This document shows, piece after piece, positions 36,450 through 44,068 of a stretch of 64,000 bases of DNA. The notes below the pieces were generated by a model. That model saw only the letters and a program-made list of their open reading frames with translations. It made no database searches and was not told where the DNA came from. The stretch comes from Maricaulis sp034659015 (GTDB taxonomy: Bacteria; Pseudomonadota; Alphaproteobacteria; Caulobacterales; Maricaulaceae), in NCBI GenBank assembly GCA_034659015.1, contig JAYEGL010000001.1:248001-312000 (forward strand), given 5' to 3'. The translations under genes and the position numbers were made by a program. Position 1 is the first letter of the stretch. Each line of letters opens with the position of its first letter.

Positions 36450-37559
36450 ATGCACGCCACGCCGGACACGACCGACACCCCCGACACGACGCATTTCGAA
36501 CCCTTCGAAATGCGGCTCTACCGCGTGTCGCCGCTGGGTCCCCTGGCGACGACCCTGGCGCTCTTCGTGCTGGTCTATGGCAGTTATGTCCTGATCGCGG
36601 AGATCACGCGCCAGCCGCCGCTTTTCCAGGTCGGCGAAAACGGCGAGATCGTTCTGGTGCAGGTCGCCTGGATCGCCCTCGTCCTGTCGCTGATCCTCAC
36701 CGCCGGCACCGCCTTCACCGAATTCAGCCGCCGCATGTGGCAGGCCGAGACCGGCGCACTTGTCGCCGCCTTGCAGCCGGATGGCGCGGACGATGCGCGC
36801 GCCTTCGCGCTGGGCATTCCGCGCGACTGGAGCCGGCGCTACGCGCTGATGTTCCTGGCCGGCGCCACCGCCGGCCTGGCCTTCAATGGCATGATCGTCC
36901 TCACCAGCACCTACACCGTGCTCGGCTATCTCGGATCGGTCGGCCTGTGGTTCCTGCTGGTTTCGCCGCTGCTTTACGGCATCGGCTTCCGTGCGGGCAT
37001 CGACCTGGCGCGCGAAAGCGGAGCCATCAAACGCCTCATCCGCGACCATCTCGACGTCGACCTTTTCCATCTCGACCGGCTCGACGTGTTCGGCCGGATC
37101 GGGCTGCGTGCCGCACGCTCCTGGCTGATCATGGCCGGCATCCTTCTGCTTTTCCTGATCAATCCGAACCGCCCCCACGCGCTGTTCGACGCCAGCCAGC
37201 TGTGGATCACCATTCCGGTCGTGACCGCCTCCATCCTCGGCGGCGCCATCGTGCTGACCAGCGCGCTGCATCCGGTGCACCAGAAGATCCGGGCGGCCAA
37301 ACAGGCGGAGCTGGACCGGATCCACGCCGAGATGGCGCAGGTGCGCGACCGGGCGCTGAACGGCGATGCGGAGGCGAGCTCGGCCCTCGCCGGGCTGACC
37401 GACTATGCGATCTGGGTGAGCCATCGTCCGGAATGGCCGGTTTCCGGCGGGGTGACGACGCGGTTCTCGCTCTACATCCTGATCCCCGTCATTCCCATTA
37501 TCGGCTCTTATGTGTTTGAAAAACTGGCCGATCAATTCGTCGCCGGAGGCGTGTCATGA
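36450..37559 (+). CDS. Multi-pass membrane protein of unknown function
   Basis: 369 residues. Hydrophobic segments lie at about 32-54, 66-86, 134-152, 158-176, 231-248, 258-276 and 343-358. A charged coiled-coil-like stretch IRAAKQAELDRIHAEMAQV precedes the last helix. I do not recognise the family. The ATG at 36450 (MHATPDTTDT) has GTAGGG about 7 bases upstream; a TTG two codons earlier is a possible start. The gene overlaps dapB by 4 bp (ATGA), so the two are translated together, a hint, not proof, that it acts in envelope or lysine metabolism. Confidence 0.75.
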   Translation: MHATPDTTDTPDTTHFEPFEMRLYRVSPLGPLATTLALFVLVYGSYVLIAEITRQPPLFQVGENGEIVLVQVAWIALVLSLILTAGTAFTEFSRRMWQAETGALVAALQPDGADDARAFALGIPRDWSRRYALMFLAGATAGLAFNGMIVLTSTYTVLGYLGSVGLWFLLVSPLLYGIGFRAGIDLARESGAIKRLIRDHLDVDLFHLDRLDVFGRIGLRAARSWLIMAGILLLFLINPNRPHALFDASQLWITIPVVTASILGGAIVLTSALHPVHQKIRAAKQAELDRIHAEMAQVRDRALNGDAEASSALAGLTDYAIWVSHRPEWPVSGGVTTRFSLYILIPVIPIIGSYVFEKLADQFVAGGVS

Positions 37560-38386
37560 GCGAGGTCATCAAGATTGCCCTTCTGGGCGTGACGGGCCGT
37601 CTGGGCCGGGCCATCGGACGGGCCGTGCTGCAGGCTCCGGACGCCGCCCTGGCCGGCGCCGTCGTGCGCGCAGGCTCGTCCGCCGAGGGCGAGGATATCG
37701 GCGCCTGGCTGACCGGCGATCCGTGCGGCTGCCGCGCCGTCGTGGCGCTGCGCGATGCGGTGAGCGATGCGGACATCGTGATCGATGCCAGCCTGCCGGC
37801 GATGACAAGCGCCGCCGCGGACCGGCTCGCGGCCTGGGGCGGGCCGCCTCTGGTGAGCGGTGTGACCGGGCTGGACGACAGCCAGCAGGCCCGCCTGGCC
37901 GCCGCGAGCGAACGCCTGCCCGTGCTCTCCACCGGCAATTTCTCGCTCGGCATCGCCCTGGCCGAAGCCCTGGTGCGCCAGGCGGCGGGCCGTCTCGGCG
38001 CGCGCGACTGGGATATCGAGGTCGAGGAGACCCATCACCGCATGAAGCCCGACGCGCCCTCGGGCACGGCCCTCCTGCTCGGCCGGGCGGCAGCGGAAGC
38101 GCGCGGCCGGGATCTGGACGAGCTCGCCGTCACCGGCCGGACGGGCCGGACCGGGCCGCGACAGCCCGGCTCGATCGGGTTTTCCGCCACACGCGGCGGC
38201 TCGATCGTCGGCGAACACGCCGTGCGCTTTCTCGGCGAGATGGAGGAAATCTCCATAACCCACCGGGCGATGGACCGGTCGATCTTCGCCAGTGGCGCGC
38301 TGGAAGCGGCCCGCTGGATGTATAATGCGGGCCAGGGCCGCCCGCCCGGCCTCTATTCCATGCAGGATGTCGTCGCCGGCGGCTGA
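37556..38386 (+). CDS. dapB: 4-hydroxy-tetrahydrodipicolinate reductase
   Basis: Reduces the DapA product in the diaminopimelate/lysine pathway. The chain has 276 residues. ALLGVTGRLGRAIGRAVLQA is the dinucleotide-binding site; EVEETHHRMKPDAPSGTAL carries the catalytic His and Lys (HHRMK) of the family; STGNFSLGIALAEAL and VGEHAVRFLGEMEEI are also conserved. In alphaproteobacteria dapB often follows dnaJ, as here with one membrane protein gene in between. Starts within the previous gene's stop. Confidence 0.95.
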   Translation: MSEVIKIALLGVTGRLGRAIGRAVLQAPDAALAGAVVRAGSSAEGEDIGAWLTGDPCGCRAVVALRDAVSDADIVIDASLPAMTSAAADRLAAWGGPPLVSGVTGLDDSQQARLAAASERLPVLSTGNFSLGIALAEALVRQAAGRLGARDWDIEVEETHHRMKPDAPSGTALLLGRAAAEARGRDLDELAVTGRTGRTGPRQPGSIGFSATRGGSIVGEHAVRFLGEMEEISITHRAMDRSIFASGALEAARWMYNAGQGRPPGLYSMQDVVAGG

Positions 38387-38439
38387 GCGTACGGTTGGCA
38401 AGAGACGGCAAGAGGCCCGCCCGCTCGGATCCGGCCCGG

Positions 38440-38455
38440 TGTTACACGTGAAACA
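38440..38455. promoter_or_regulatory. parS: parS site (ParB-binding centromere)
   Basis: TGTTACACGTGAAACA matches the bacterial parS consensus TGTTNCACGTGAAACA at every specified base. It lies in the 149 bp gap between dapB and the WYL regulator gene, about 21 kb from the candidate oriC; chromosomal parS sites cluster near the origin. ParB bound here would nucleate the segregation complex with ParA. The parAB genes are not in the window. The exact match makes chance occurrence unlikely. Confidence 0.85.
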
Positions 38456-38481
38456 CGCTTTGCGTCCCTGACCTTGCGCCG

Positions 38482-38512
38482 CCCGCCAAATCCTGACATC
38501 ATCCCGCCAAAT
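38482..38512 (+). promoter_or_regulatory. Direct repeats with two-turn spacing before the WYL regulator
   Basis: The 10-mer CCCGCCAAAT occurs at 38482-38491 and again at 38503-38512, exactly 21 bp apart, so on the same face of the helix. The second copy is also the left arm of ATCCC-(11)-GGGAT. They end 24 bp before the start codon, suiting autoregulation by the WYL protein. Confidence 0.5.
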
Positions 38513-38535
38513 TCGTGGGATTTCAGGAGGTGTCA

Positions 38536-39210
38536 GTGCGGCGGGCCGAACGTCTCATCCGGATCGTGCAGGCCTTGCGCGAAGCGGCGCCCGGCGCCGT
38601 CACCGCCCAGGAGATGGGCCAGCGTTTCGAGGTTTCCGAACGCACCATCTATCGCGATATCGCCCATCTCATCGGATCCGGCGCGCCGATCGACGGCGAG
38701 GCCGGCGTCGGCTATGTGCTGCGTCCCGGTTTCGACCTGCCGCCGCTGACCTTCTCCTTCGAACAGCTCGACGCGCTGGCCCTGGGCGCGCGCCTGGTCA
38801 AGGCGACTGGCGACAAGGACCTGGCCTCGGCCGCCGCCGAGGCGCTGGGCAAGATCGAGCACGCCCTGCCCGACACCCATCGCGACCGGCTGCGCTCCAC
38901 CCCGCTCTTCGCCGCCTTCCTGGACGAGACCGTGCGCCCGGAGGCCTTCGGGCCCGTGCGCAATGCAATCGCCAACAAGCGCAAGCTGCGCGTGGTCTAC
39001 AATTCCCTCGACGATGCCGTGACCAAACGCGTCATCCGCCCCCTGGCGCTGACCTGTTTCGGCCGCGTCTGGCTGCTCTCGGCCTGGTGCGAACTGCGAA
39101 ACGATTTCCGCCACTTCCGCACCGACCGCATCGAACGCCTCACCGTTCTGGCGGAAAGCTATGAGGACGAGCCGGGCAAACGCTTCGAGGACATGCGGCG
39201 GGCGGCGTAG
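38536..39210 (+). CDS. WYL-domain, YafY-type transcriptional regulator
   Basis: Regulator of 224 residues. An N-terminal winged helix-turn-helix (VTAQEMGQRFEVSERTIYRD in its core) is followed by a linker with LTFSFEQLDALALGARLV and a WYL domain (KRKLRVVYNSLDD, RPLALTCFGRVWLLSAWC). WYL domains sense nucleic acids or small ligands. The start is a GTG at 38536, fixed by a perfect AGGAGG ribosome site 5 bases upstream; the ORF otherwise opens further up. Two 10 bp direct repeats in front suggest self-regulation. Flanked by parS and a large repeat. Confidence 0.85.
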   Translation: MRRAERLIRIVQALREAAPGAVTAQEMGQRFEVSERTIYRDIAHLIGSGAPIDGEAGVGYVLRPGFDLPPLTFSFEQLDALALGARLVKATGDKDLASAAAEALGKIEHALPDTHRDRLRSTPLFAAFLDETVRPEAFGPVRNAIANKRKLRVVYNSLDDAVTKRVIRPLALTCFGRVWLLSAWCELRNDFRHFRTDRIERLTVLAESYEDEPGKRFEDMRRAA

Positions 39211-39228
39211 GGGGCAGATCCCGCACCC

Positions 39229-39445
39229 TGTCATCCCGGATGGATGCCCGGCCTTGGGCCGGGCGCAAGTCCGGGACCCATAGTCCCGGTGTTTGGAGCA
39301 TTTTCGGATCGCGAAACCGGTATCCAATTTCGCTGAAAAGCCTTTAGCCGGCTGTCGCTGATATCGAGCCTGCTTTCGTCCCACAGCGCGTGTATGGGTC
39401 CCGGCCCTGCGCCCCGCCTGTGCGGGGCATACGGCCGGGATGACA
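39229..39445. repeat. Interspersed palindromic repeat, copy 1 (217 bp, inverted, with insertion)
   Basis: Begins TGTCATCCCGG and ends CCGGGATGACA, forming terminal inverted repeats. Read on the minus strand it matches copies 2 (50158) and 3 (63729): CCGGGACCCATAC, then a segment with GAAAGCAGGCTCGATATC and GCGACAGC, then TATGGGTCCCGGACTTGCGC. It is longer than the others because about 50 bases at 39296-39345 are added, containing GGATACCGGTTTCGCG on the minus strand. Lies between the WYL gene and gloA. Confidence 0.8.
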
Positions 39446-39469
39446 AGGATTGGCGGAAGCCGGAGGAAA

Positions 39470-39943
39470 TCACCAGCTCCCGGTATTCTCCATGCTCGCC
39501 CAGGGCTCTTGCGGCGGCAGGCGGTCGCCGCGCTGGAGGAGTTCCACGGAGATGCCGTCCGGCGAGCGCACGAAGGCCATGTGGCCGTCGCGGGGCGGGC
39601 GGTTGATCGTGTAGCCCATGTCCTGCAGGCGCGCGCAGGTCTCGTAGACATTGTCCATGCGATAGGCGAGATGCCCGAAATTGCGGCCGCCGGTGTATTC
39701 CTCCGGGTCCCAGTTCCAGGTCAGCTCGACGCAGGGCAGGCCCTCGGGGATCTTGCCGCCGGTATATTCGCCGCCCGGATAGCCCGCCGCCTCGACATCC
39801 TCGGGCGTGGCGAGGAAAACCAGGGTGAAGCGCCCGGCCTCGACATCGGTGCGGGTGATCTCCTTCAGGCCCAGCCCTTCGCAATAGAAACGCAGGCTGG
39901 CGTCCAGGTCGGAGACCCGTACCATGGTGTGCAGATAGCGCAT
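39470..39943 (-). CDS. gloA: Lactoylglutathione lyase (glyoxalase I)
   Basis: Metal-dependent VOC enzyme of 157 residues that turns the methylglyoxal-glutathione hemithioacetal into S-lactoylglutathione. The four metal ligands are all in place: H5 (RYLHTMVRV), E73 (CVELTWNW), H91 (NFGHLAYR) and E134 (GISVELLQ). GYPGGEYTGGKIPEGLPCVE and RNFGHLAYRMDNVYETC are characteristic. Length fits the single-domain bacterial enzyme. Follows the downstream-neighbour membrane gene (39954) by 10 bp, perhaps as an operon. Confidence 0.94.
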   Translation of the reverse strand: MRYLHTMVRVSDLDASLRFYCEGLGLKEITRTDVEAGRFTLVFLATPEDVEAAGYPGGEYTGGKIPEGLPCVELTWNWDPEEYTGGRNFGHLAYRMDNVYETCARLQDMGYTINRPPRDGHMAFVRSPDGISVELLQRGDRLPPQEPWASMENTGSW

Positions 39944-39953
39944 GAGGTCTTCC

Positions 39954-40541
39954 CTAGCTTGTCTCGTTCGCGACGTCGTCGGTCCGCTTGCCCGGACTCT
40001 TCGGATCGGGCAGCGCCTTCACCGCCCATTTGGGGCGTTTGCGCGGAATGACAATGTCGTCGAAGGGTTCCCCGCGCGCCCGCGCCAGCGCGGGCACGAA
40101 GGCTTCCGGCGAGCGGGCATGGTGGATGCGCGCCATGACGGCTCCGCACAGCGCCCAGATCAGGCAGAAGCCGAAGAACATGTAGAACATCCAGGGGTAA
40201 TACCCCTCGTCATACCAGGGGCCGTTTTCCAGCCCGAGCACGATGACCGGCCACAGCGCGACCAGGCCGAGTGCGGCCAGCGGCGTGACGGCAATCGCCA
40301 GGATCAGCGCGCCGGCGGCGTAAAGCGCCCAGCGCGGCTCGTAGGCCTGCACATAGATCCGTTCGAACGTGGCGGCATCGACGCCCTTCACCGTGGCCGG
40401 CTTGCTCTCGCAGCGCTCGGCATACTCGATACGGGCGTCTTCCATCAGCCGGCGCCGGGCGGCGACCCAGCGGAGAAGGAAGGCCGCGGCCGCCACCAGG
40501 GCGACCAGTCCGGCCAGGGCGAAAGGATGTGTCAGCAGCAT
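39954..40541 (-). CDS. Membrane protein of unknown function
   Basis: 195 residues with hydrophobic helices at about 7-24, 73-100 (AALYAAGALILAIAVTPLAA and following) and 117-138 (PWMFYMFFGFCLIWALCGAV). The cytosolic C-terminus is basic (RKRPKWAVKALPDPK). I know no matching family. Start at 40541 chosen at the ATG that begins the first helix. The gene lies 10 bp past the Ada-like gene's stop and 10 bp before gloA, so the four genes 39470-41979 may be one transcription unit. Confidence 0.65.
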   Translation of the reverse strand: MLLTHPFALAGLVALVAAAAFLLRWVAARRRLMEDARIEYAERCESKPATVKGVDAATFERIYVQAYEPRWALYAAGALILAIAVTPLAALGLVALWPVIVLGLENGPWYDEGYYPWMFYMFFGFCLIWALCGAVMARIHHARSPEAFVPALARARGEPFDDIVIPRKRPKWAVKALPDPKSPGKRTDDVANETS

Positions 40542-40551
40542 GGCGCCAAGT

Positions 40552-41406
40552 CTAGCGCGCCGCGGCCTCGTAGGCGAGCATGGCGCGCTTGCGTTCCACA
40601 CCCCAGTGATAGCCGGTCAACTGCCCGTTGGTCGCGATCACCCGGTGGCACGGGATCAGCCAGGACACCGGATTGGCGCCGACCGCCGCACCGACGGCTC
40701 GCGCCGCCCTGGGCGTGCAGACCTCTTCGGCGATCGCCTTGTAGGTCGTCGTCTCGCCGGCGGGGATGGTCATCAGCGCCCGCCAGACCTGGCGCTGCCA
40801 GGGCGTCCCGTAGAGCGCCAGGGGCAGGGGTTTGTCCGATCCCCCGGGCGTGAAGATGCGTTCGGCCCAGGCCCGGGCCTCCCCGTCGTCGCGGCGATAG
40901 TCGGCCGCCGGGAAGCGCGCTTCCAGATCGGCGAACCCCGCCTCCACATCCGGATCGGCGAAGGCCAGGGCCGACAGGCCGCGCGGTGCGATCAGCAGCA
41001 CCGTCTCGCCGAACGGCGAGGGCGCCACGCCCCAGGTGAAGGACAGACCGGCGCCGCGGCGCTTGGCATCGCCCGGCGTGACCGCTTCGTGGGCGATGAA
41101 GAGATCGTGCAGCCGGCCGGGCCCGGACAGGCCCGCATCGAAGGCCGCATCGAGGATGCTGGCCCCCTCCTCCAGCGCATTGCGGGCCGCATTGTGGGCC
41201 AGCGCGCCGACATATTTCTTCGGGCTCAACCCGACCCAGCGGGTGAAGACGCGCTGGAAATGGTGCGGCGACAGGCCGACCGAGCGGGCGGCAGCGTCCA
41301 GATCGGGATGATCGCGCCAGTTCTCGCCCAGATAGGCCAGGGCGTCGGCGATACGGTCGTAATCGCGGCAGGCCGCGTCGAGGTCGAAGGTTTGAGCCGT
41401 CATCAT
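40552..41406 (-). CDS. Ada-like AraC-type regulator / methylated-DNA-protein cysteine methyltransferase
   Basis: 284 residues: an AraC-type HTH (LDAAARSVGLSPHHFQRVFT, about 35-80) and then a methylguanine-DNA methyltransferase domain whose active-site motif is NPVSWLIPCHRVI (acceptor Cys in PCHRV). The N-terminal Ada zinc domain that senses methylphosphotriesters is absent; the chain resembles the two-domain Ada proteins of many alphaproteobacteria. It repairs O6-methylguanine by suicide transfer; a regulatory role is inferred from the HTH. Start ATG at 41406, with a second ATG right after. Confidence 0.9.
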   Translation of the reverse strand: MMTAQTFDLDAACRDYDRIADALAYLGENWRDHPDLDAAARSVGLSPHHFQRVFTRWVGLSPKKYVGALAHNAARNALEEGASILDAAFDAGLSGPGRLHDLFIAHEAVTPGDAKRRGAGLSFTWGVAPSPFGETVLLIAPRGLSALAFADPDVEAGFADLEARFPAADYRRDDGEARAWAERIFTPGGSDKPLPLALYGTPWQRQVWRALMTIPAGETTTYKAIAEEVCTPRAARAVGAAVGANPVSWLIPCHRVIATNGQLTGYHWGVERKRAMLAYEAAAR

Positions 41407-41415
41407 GGCGCCAGT

Positions 41416-41979
41416 CTACGCGTCCGGCCGGACCGCTCCACCCGGTTCTTGCTGCGGCGAGAAGGAGGCCCGCGCCTTGTCGATCGCCGCCCCCAGCGCG
41501 CGGGCGAATTCGCCGCGTTCCGGCGGGCTGAGAAAACTGGCCAGCACGAGCGAACGGCCATGCGCGGTGAGCGCCAGCTGGGCGTGATGCTCGTCCGGAT
41601 CGGTCAGGCGCAGCCTTACCCAGGCGGTGGGCAGGCGGTAGCGGCGGCGATGGCCCGTGGGATGCTGACGCACCACCTCGATGTCGCGGGCATTCACCGT
41701 CACCCATTCGCGCGCGCGCCCGTCGCGATAGGAAATCCTGAAGGCGAGCCAGACCAGAAAGGCATCCAGGCCGAAGAACGGCGTTACCGGCCAGGCACCG
41801 ATCGTGATGAAGAGCACGCCTGCGGAAAAGGAAATCGCCGCGATGGCAATCATCAGCGCGGTGAAGGCCGGATTGGGCAGGGAGCGGTTGGGCGCCAGCT
41901 CGGCCTGCATGAAGACCGGCCCCTCATGCGGCTCCACGGCCTCCGCCTCGGCGGGCCAGCTTTCCACGATCGCGTGCAT
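41416..41979 (-). CDS. DUF2244 membrane protein
   Basis: 187 residues with two adjacent membrane helices at about 40-80 (TALMIAIAAISFSAGVLFIT, then PFFGLDAFLVWLAFRISY). The C-terminal soluble part carries the conserved PTAWVRLRLTDPDEHHAQLALTA region in outline and ends FLSPPERGEFARALGAAI, typical of DUF2244. Found near nth in many alphaproteobacteria, here divergent by 89 bp. Function is not established; a role linked to the cytochrome oxidase cluster has been suggested elsewhere, without evidence here. Confidence 0.8.
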   Translation of the reverse strand: MHAIVESWPAEAEAVEPHEGPVFMQAELAPNRSLPNPAFTALMIAIAAISFSAGVLFITIGAWPVTPFFGLDAFLVWLAFRISYRDGRAREWVTVNARDIEVVRQHPTGHRRRYRLPTAWVRLRLTDPDEHHAQLALTAHGRSLVLASFLSPPERGEFARALGAAIDKARASFSPQQEPGGAVRPDA

Positions 41980-42068
41980 GGCGTGAAAGATAGGGCGCCG
42001 GCCGTCCGCGGTACAGGGGGCGCAGGAAACGGGATGACAGGGGCTCTGACGCCGCTATACCTGCCGCC

Positions 42069-42791
42069 ATGACCACGCCGAAATCCGCCCCCCGCAAGAC
42101 CGCCGCGAAACCGAAGCCGCGCCGCAAGACCCCGCCGCGCGGGCTGACCCGCGAACAGGCGCACGACCTGATGGCGCGCCTCGCCCAGGACCGGCCCGAT
42201 CCGCACACCGAGCTGGACTACACCAACCCCTATACCCTGCTGGTTGCCGTCGCCCTGTCGGCCCAGGCCACCGATGTCGGCGTGAACAAGGCAACGAAAC
42301 TCCTGTTCCAGGAAGCCGACACGCCGGAAAAGATGGTGGCGCTGGGCGAGGATCATGTGCGCGACCGGATCAAGACGATCGGGCTCTACCGCAACAAGGC
42401 GAAGAATGTGATCGCCCTGTCGAAAATGCTTATCGAGCAGCATGGCGGCGAGGTGCCCGACGACCGCGCCGCGCTGGAAGCCCTGCCCGGAGTCGGCCGC
42501 AAGACGGCGAATGTCGTGCTCAACGAGGCCTTCGGCGAGCCCACCATCGCCGTCGACACGCATATCTTCCGCGTCGCCAACCGCACCAAGCTCGCCCCGG
42601 GCAAGGACCCGCTGGCCGTGGAGCTGCGCCTGGAGAAGATCGTGCCGGAGGAATTCCGCCACGGTGCCCACCACTGGCTGATCCTGCACGGCCGCTATGT
42701 CTGCAAGGCCCGCAAGCCGGAATGCTGGCGTTGCCCGGTCGAGGACATCTGCCGCTTCAAGGACAAGACGCCGGCGCCGAAGGGGGCGTGA
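42069..42791 (+). CDS. nth: Endonuclease III
   Basis: DNA glycosylase/AP-lyase of 240 residues that excises oxidised pyrimidines. The helix-hairpin-helix with the catalytic lysine is ALPGVGRKTANVVLNEAF; the catalytic aspartate lies in IAVDTHIFRVANRT; the 4Fe-4S cluster is CKARKPECWRCPVEDIC (C-x6-C-x2-C-x5). The first 30 residues form a basic Lys/Pro/Arg-rich extension, common in alphaproteobacteria. Its 3' end faces the CHAD gene, with the IS110 element inserted in the former convergent gap. Confidence 0.96.
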   Translation: MTTPKSAPRKTAAKPKPRRKTPPRGLTREQAHDLMARLAQDRPDPHTELDYTNPYTLLVAVALSAQATDVGVNKATKLLFQEADTPEKMVALGEDHVRDRIKTIGLYRNKAKNVIALSKMLIEQHGGEVPDDRAALEALPGVGRKTANVVLNEAFGEPTIAVDTHIFRVANRTKLAPGKDPLAVELRLEKIVPEEFRHGAHHWLILHGRYVCKARKPECWRCPVEDICRFKDKTPAPKGA

Positions 42792-42827
42792 GGGGCGAGG
42801 CGTCCCCGATTTTAAAATCTCCCATTT

Positions 42828-42844
42828 CCCCGGACTTGTTCCGG
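42828..42844. repeat. REP-like palindromic unit, left of the IS110 element
   Basis: CCCCGGACTTGTTCCGG preceded by CATTT. Together with the unit at 44028 it forms an inverted pair: the reverse complement of this 17-mer is found exactly there. The final GG of a complete unit is missing on this side, where the insertion sequence begins. Confidence 0.75.
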
Positions 42845-42853
42845 CAACTGTGT

Positions 42854-43789
42854 TTATGGGGCGTATGGTTTTTGGTCTCTGAGCATGGCGTTGAGGGTGA
42901 CGAGGAGTTTTCGGGCGACGGCGATGAGGGCGAGTTTCTTGGGTTTTCCGGCCTCGACGAGGCGGTTGAAGACGGCCCTATAGCGGGTATTGGCGCGGGC
43001 GGCTGCCAGGGCGGCCATGTAGAGGGCCCGTCGCACCCGCGGCCGTCCGCCGCGGATCCGGCGCACGCCCTTGAAGTGACCGCTGTCGCAGTTGAAGGGG
43101 GCCAGTCCGGCCAGGGCCGCGATGGTGCCGGAGGCGCGCTGGCCCAGCTCCGGCATCAGAGCCAGCAAGGTGGTGGCCGTGACCGGACCGATGCCGGGCG
43201 CGCTGGTCATCAGGCGGGCCTGTCCGGCCAGTTCGGCCTGGCTGCGGATGAAGGCATCGATCTCGTCCTGCAGCGCCTTGATGGCCGCCTTGAGCCAGTC
43301 GAGATGGGCGATCAGGTTCGCGCGTACGGCGTCGGGCAGTCCGGCGGCCTCGCCGAGCCGGACGGTCTCGGCCGCGCGCTGCTGGACCAGCTGGTCGCGG
43401 CGCTTATGCAGCCCGGCCAGGGTGTCGCGCGCCTGTGAGCGGACCGGCCGGGTGGCCGGCCTGAGGCAGCGGCCCAGCTCGGCGAGCATGGCCGCGTCGA
43501 TCCGGTCGGTCTTGGCCAGCCGGCCGGTGGCTTCGGCGAAGCGGCGGGCCTGCATCGGGTTGATGCGGGCATGGGCCAGGCCGGCCGCGCGCAGGCTGTG
43601 CCGCAGGGCGCTGTCATAATGGCCCGTGGCTTCCAGCACGACGAGGACGGACCGCCCGGCCAGTGTGGCGATCCAGCCGGCGATGGCGGCGGGGGTGTTG
43701 GCAAGGCGCAGATGACCCGCCTCGGGATCGAAAATGTCCAGATGCGCCTTGGCGATATCGATTCCGATGTAATCCAGGTGTAAGCTCAT
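42854..43789 (-). CDS. IS110-family DEDD transposase/recombinase
   Basis: 311-residue recombinase. The N-terminal RuvC-like DEDD domain shows D11 (YIGIDIAKAHLDIF), E53 (VVLEATGHYD), D95 and D98 (AKTDRIDAAML). The C-terminal Transposase_20 domain has the helix-hairpin SAPGIGPVTATTLL and GLAPFNCDSGHFKGVRRI, in which S236 is the expected nucleophilic serine, followed by RRALYMAALAA. All catalytic residues are present, so the enzyme looks intact. The ATG at 43787-43789 (MSLHLDYIG) is chosen; the frame is open 35 codons further up but without conserved sequence. Family knowledge: recombination is guided by a bridge RNA. Confidence 0.92.
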   Translation of the reverse strand: MSLHLDYIGIDIAKAHLDIFDPEAGHLRLANTPAAIAGWIATLAGRSVLVVLEATGHYDSALRHSLRAAGLAHARINPMQARRFAEATGRLAKTDRIDAAMLAELGRCLRPATRPVRSQARDTLAGLHKRRDQLVQQRAAETVRLGEAAGLPDAVRANLIAHLDWLKAAIKALQDEIDAFIRSQAELAGQARLMTSAPGIGPVTATTLLALMPELGQRASGTIAALAGLAPFNCDSGHFKGVRRIRGGRPRVRRALYMAALAAARANTRYRAVFNRLVEAGKPKKLALIAVARKLLVTLNAMLRDQKPYAP

Positions 43790-44027
43790 GAGGTCTGTCC
43801 CTGTGATGCGACGTCCGTTGCAACCGGCGTCGTGCAACTGTTCAGGCTGAACGCAGACACGCGCGAAGGGGCCCGAGCCGGAACACGGCGTCACAAGCGC
43901 CAGGGACCTAACGGCCTCCTTCGCGCAACCATCCTACAACACCTCAAACACACAGGGGCCTACCAAACGGGGAGGCATCGCGGGTTGGCGCCCTGCCGGC
44001 TTCGCTACACGTCTCACCTCAACCGGG
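43790..44027 (-). ncRNA. Putative bridge-RNA region of the IS110 element
   Basis: 238 bp with no gene, upstream of the transposase on its coding strand. IS110-subgroup elements are known to transcribe a structured bridge RNA from this end, whose loops pair with target and donor DNA. Short inverted segments are visible, for example GTTGCA / TGCAAC near 43829-43854 and GGCCCC / GGGGCC pairs. I could not fold it or identify the guide loops, so only the position supports the call. Confidence 0.45.
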
Positions 44028-44046
44028 CCCCGGAACAAGTCCGGGG
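44028..44046. repeat. REP-like palindromic unit, right of the IS110 element
   Basis: CCCCGGAACAAGTCCGGGG, followed by AAAATGG. This is a complete unit: 7 bp stem with a 5-base loop. It is in opposite orientation to 42828-42844, so the IS sits between or at the edge of an inverted REP pair in the convergent gap of nth and the CHAD gene. Confidence 0.75.
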
Positions 44047-44068
44047 AAAATGGATTATCGAGAAGAGT

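Larger units (their letters stand above)
42845..44027 (-). mobile_element. IS110-family insertion sequence
   Basis: About 1.18 kb carrying a DEDD transposase on the minus strand. There are no terminal inverted repeats of its own, as expected for the IS110 subgroup; instead both ends abut inverted REP-like units. The noncoding part is very asymmetric: about 240 bp upstream of the transposase start and only about 9 bp after its stop. That asymmetry fits IS110-subgroup elements, which encode their guide (bridge) RNA upstream of the gene. Ends are placed by the flanking palindromes and could be off by several bases. Confidence 0.8.

Noticed and set aside
42828..44046. The flanking inverted repeats as terminal inverted repeats of the insertion sequence
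   Set aside because: IS110-subgroup elements lack such repeats, and a very similar palindrome occurs without an IS at 23877, so the units are better read as pre-existing REP-like sites.
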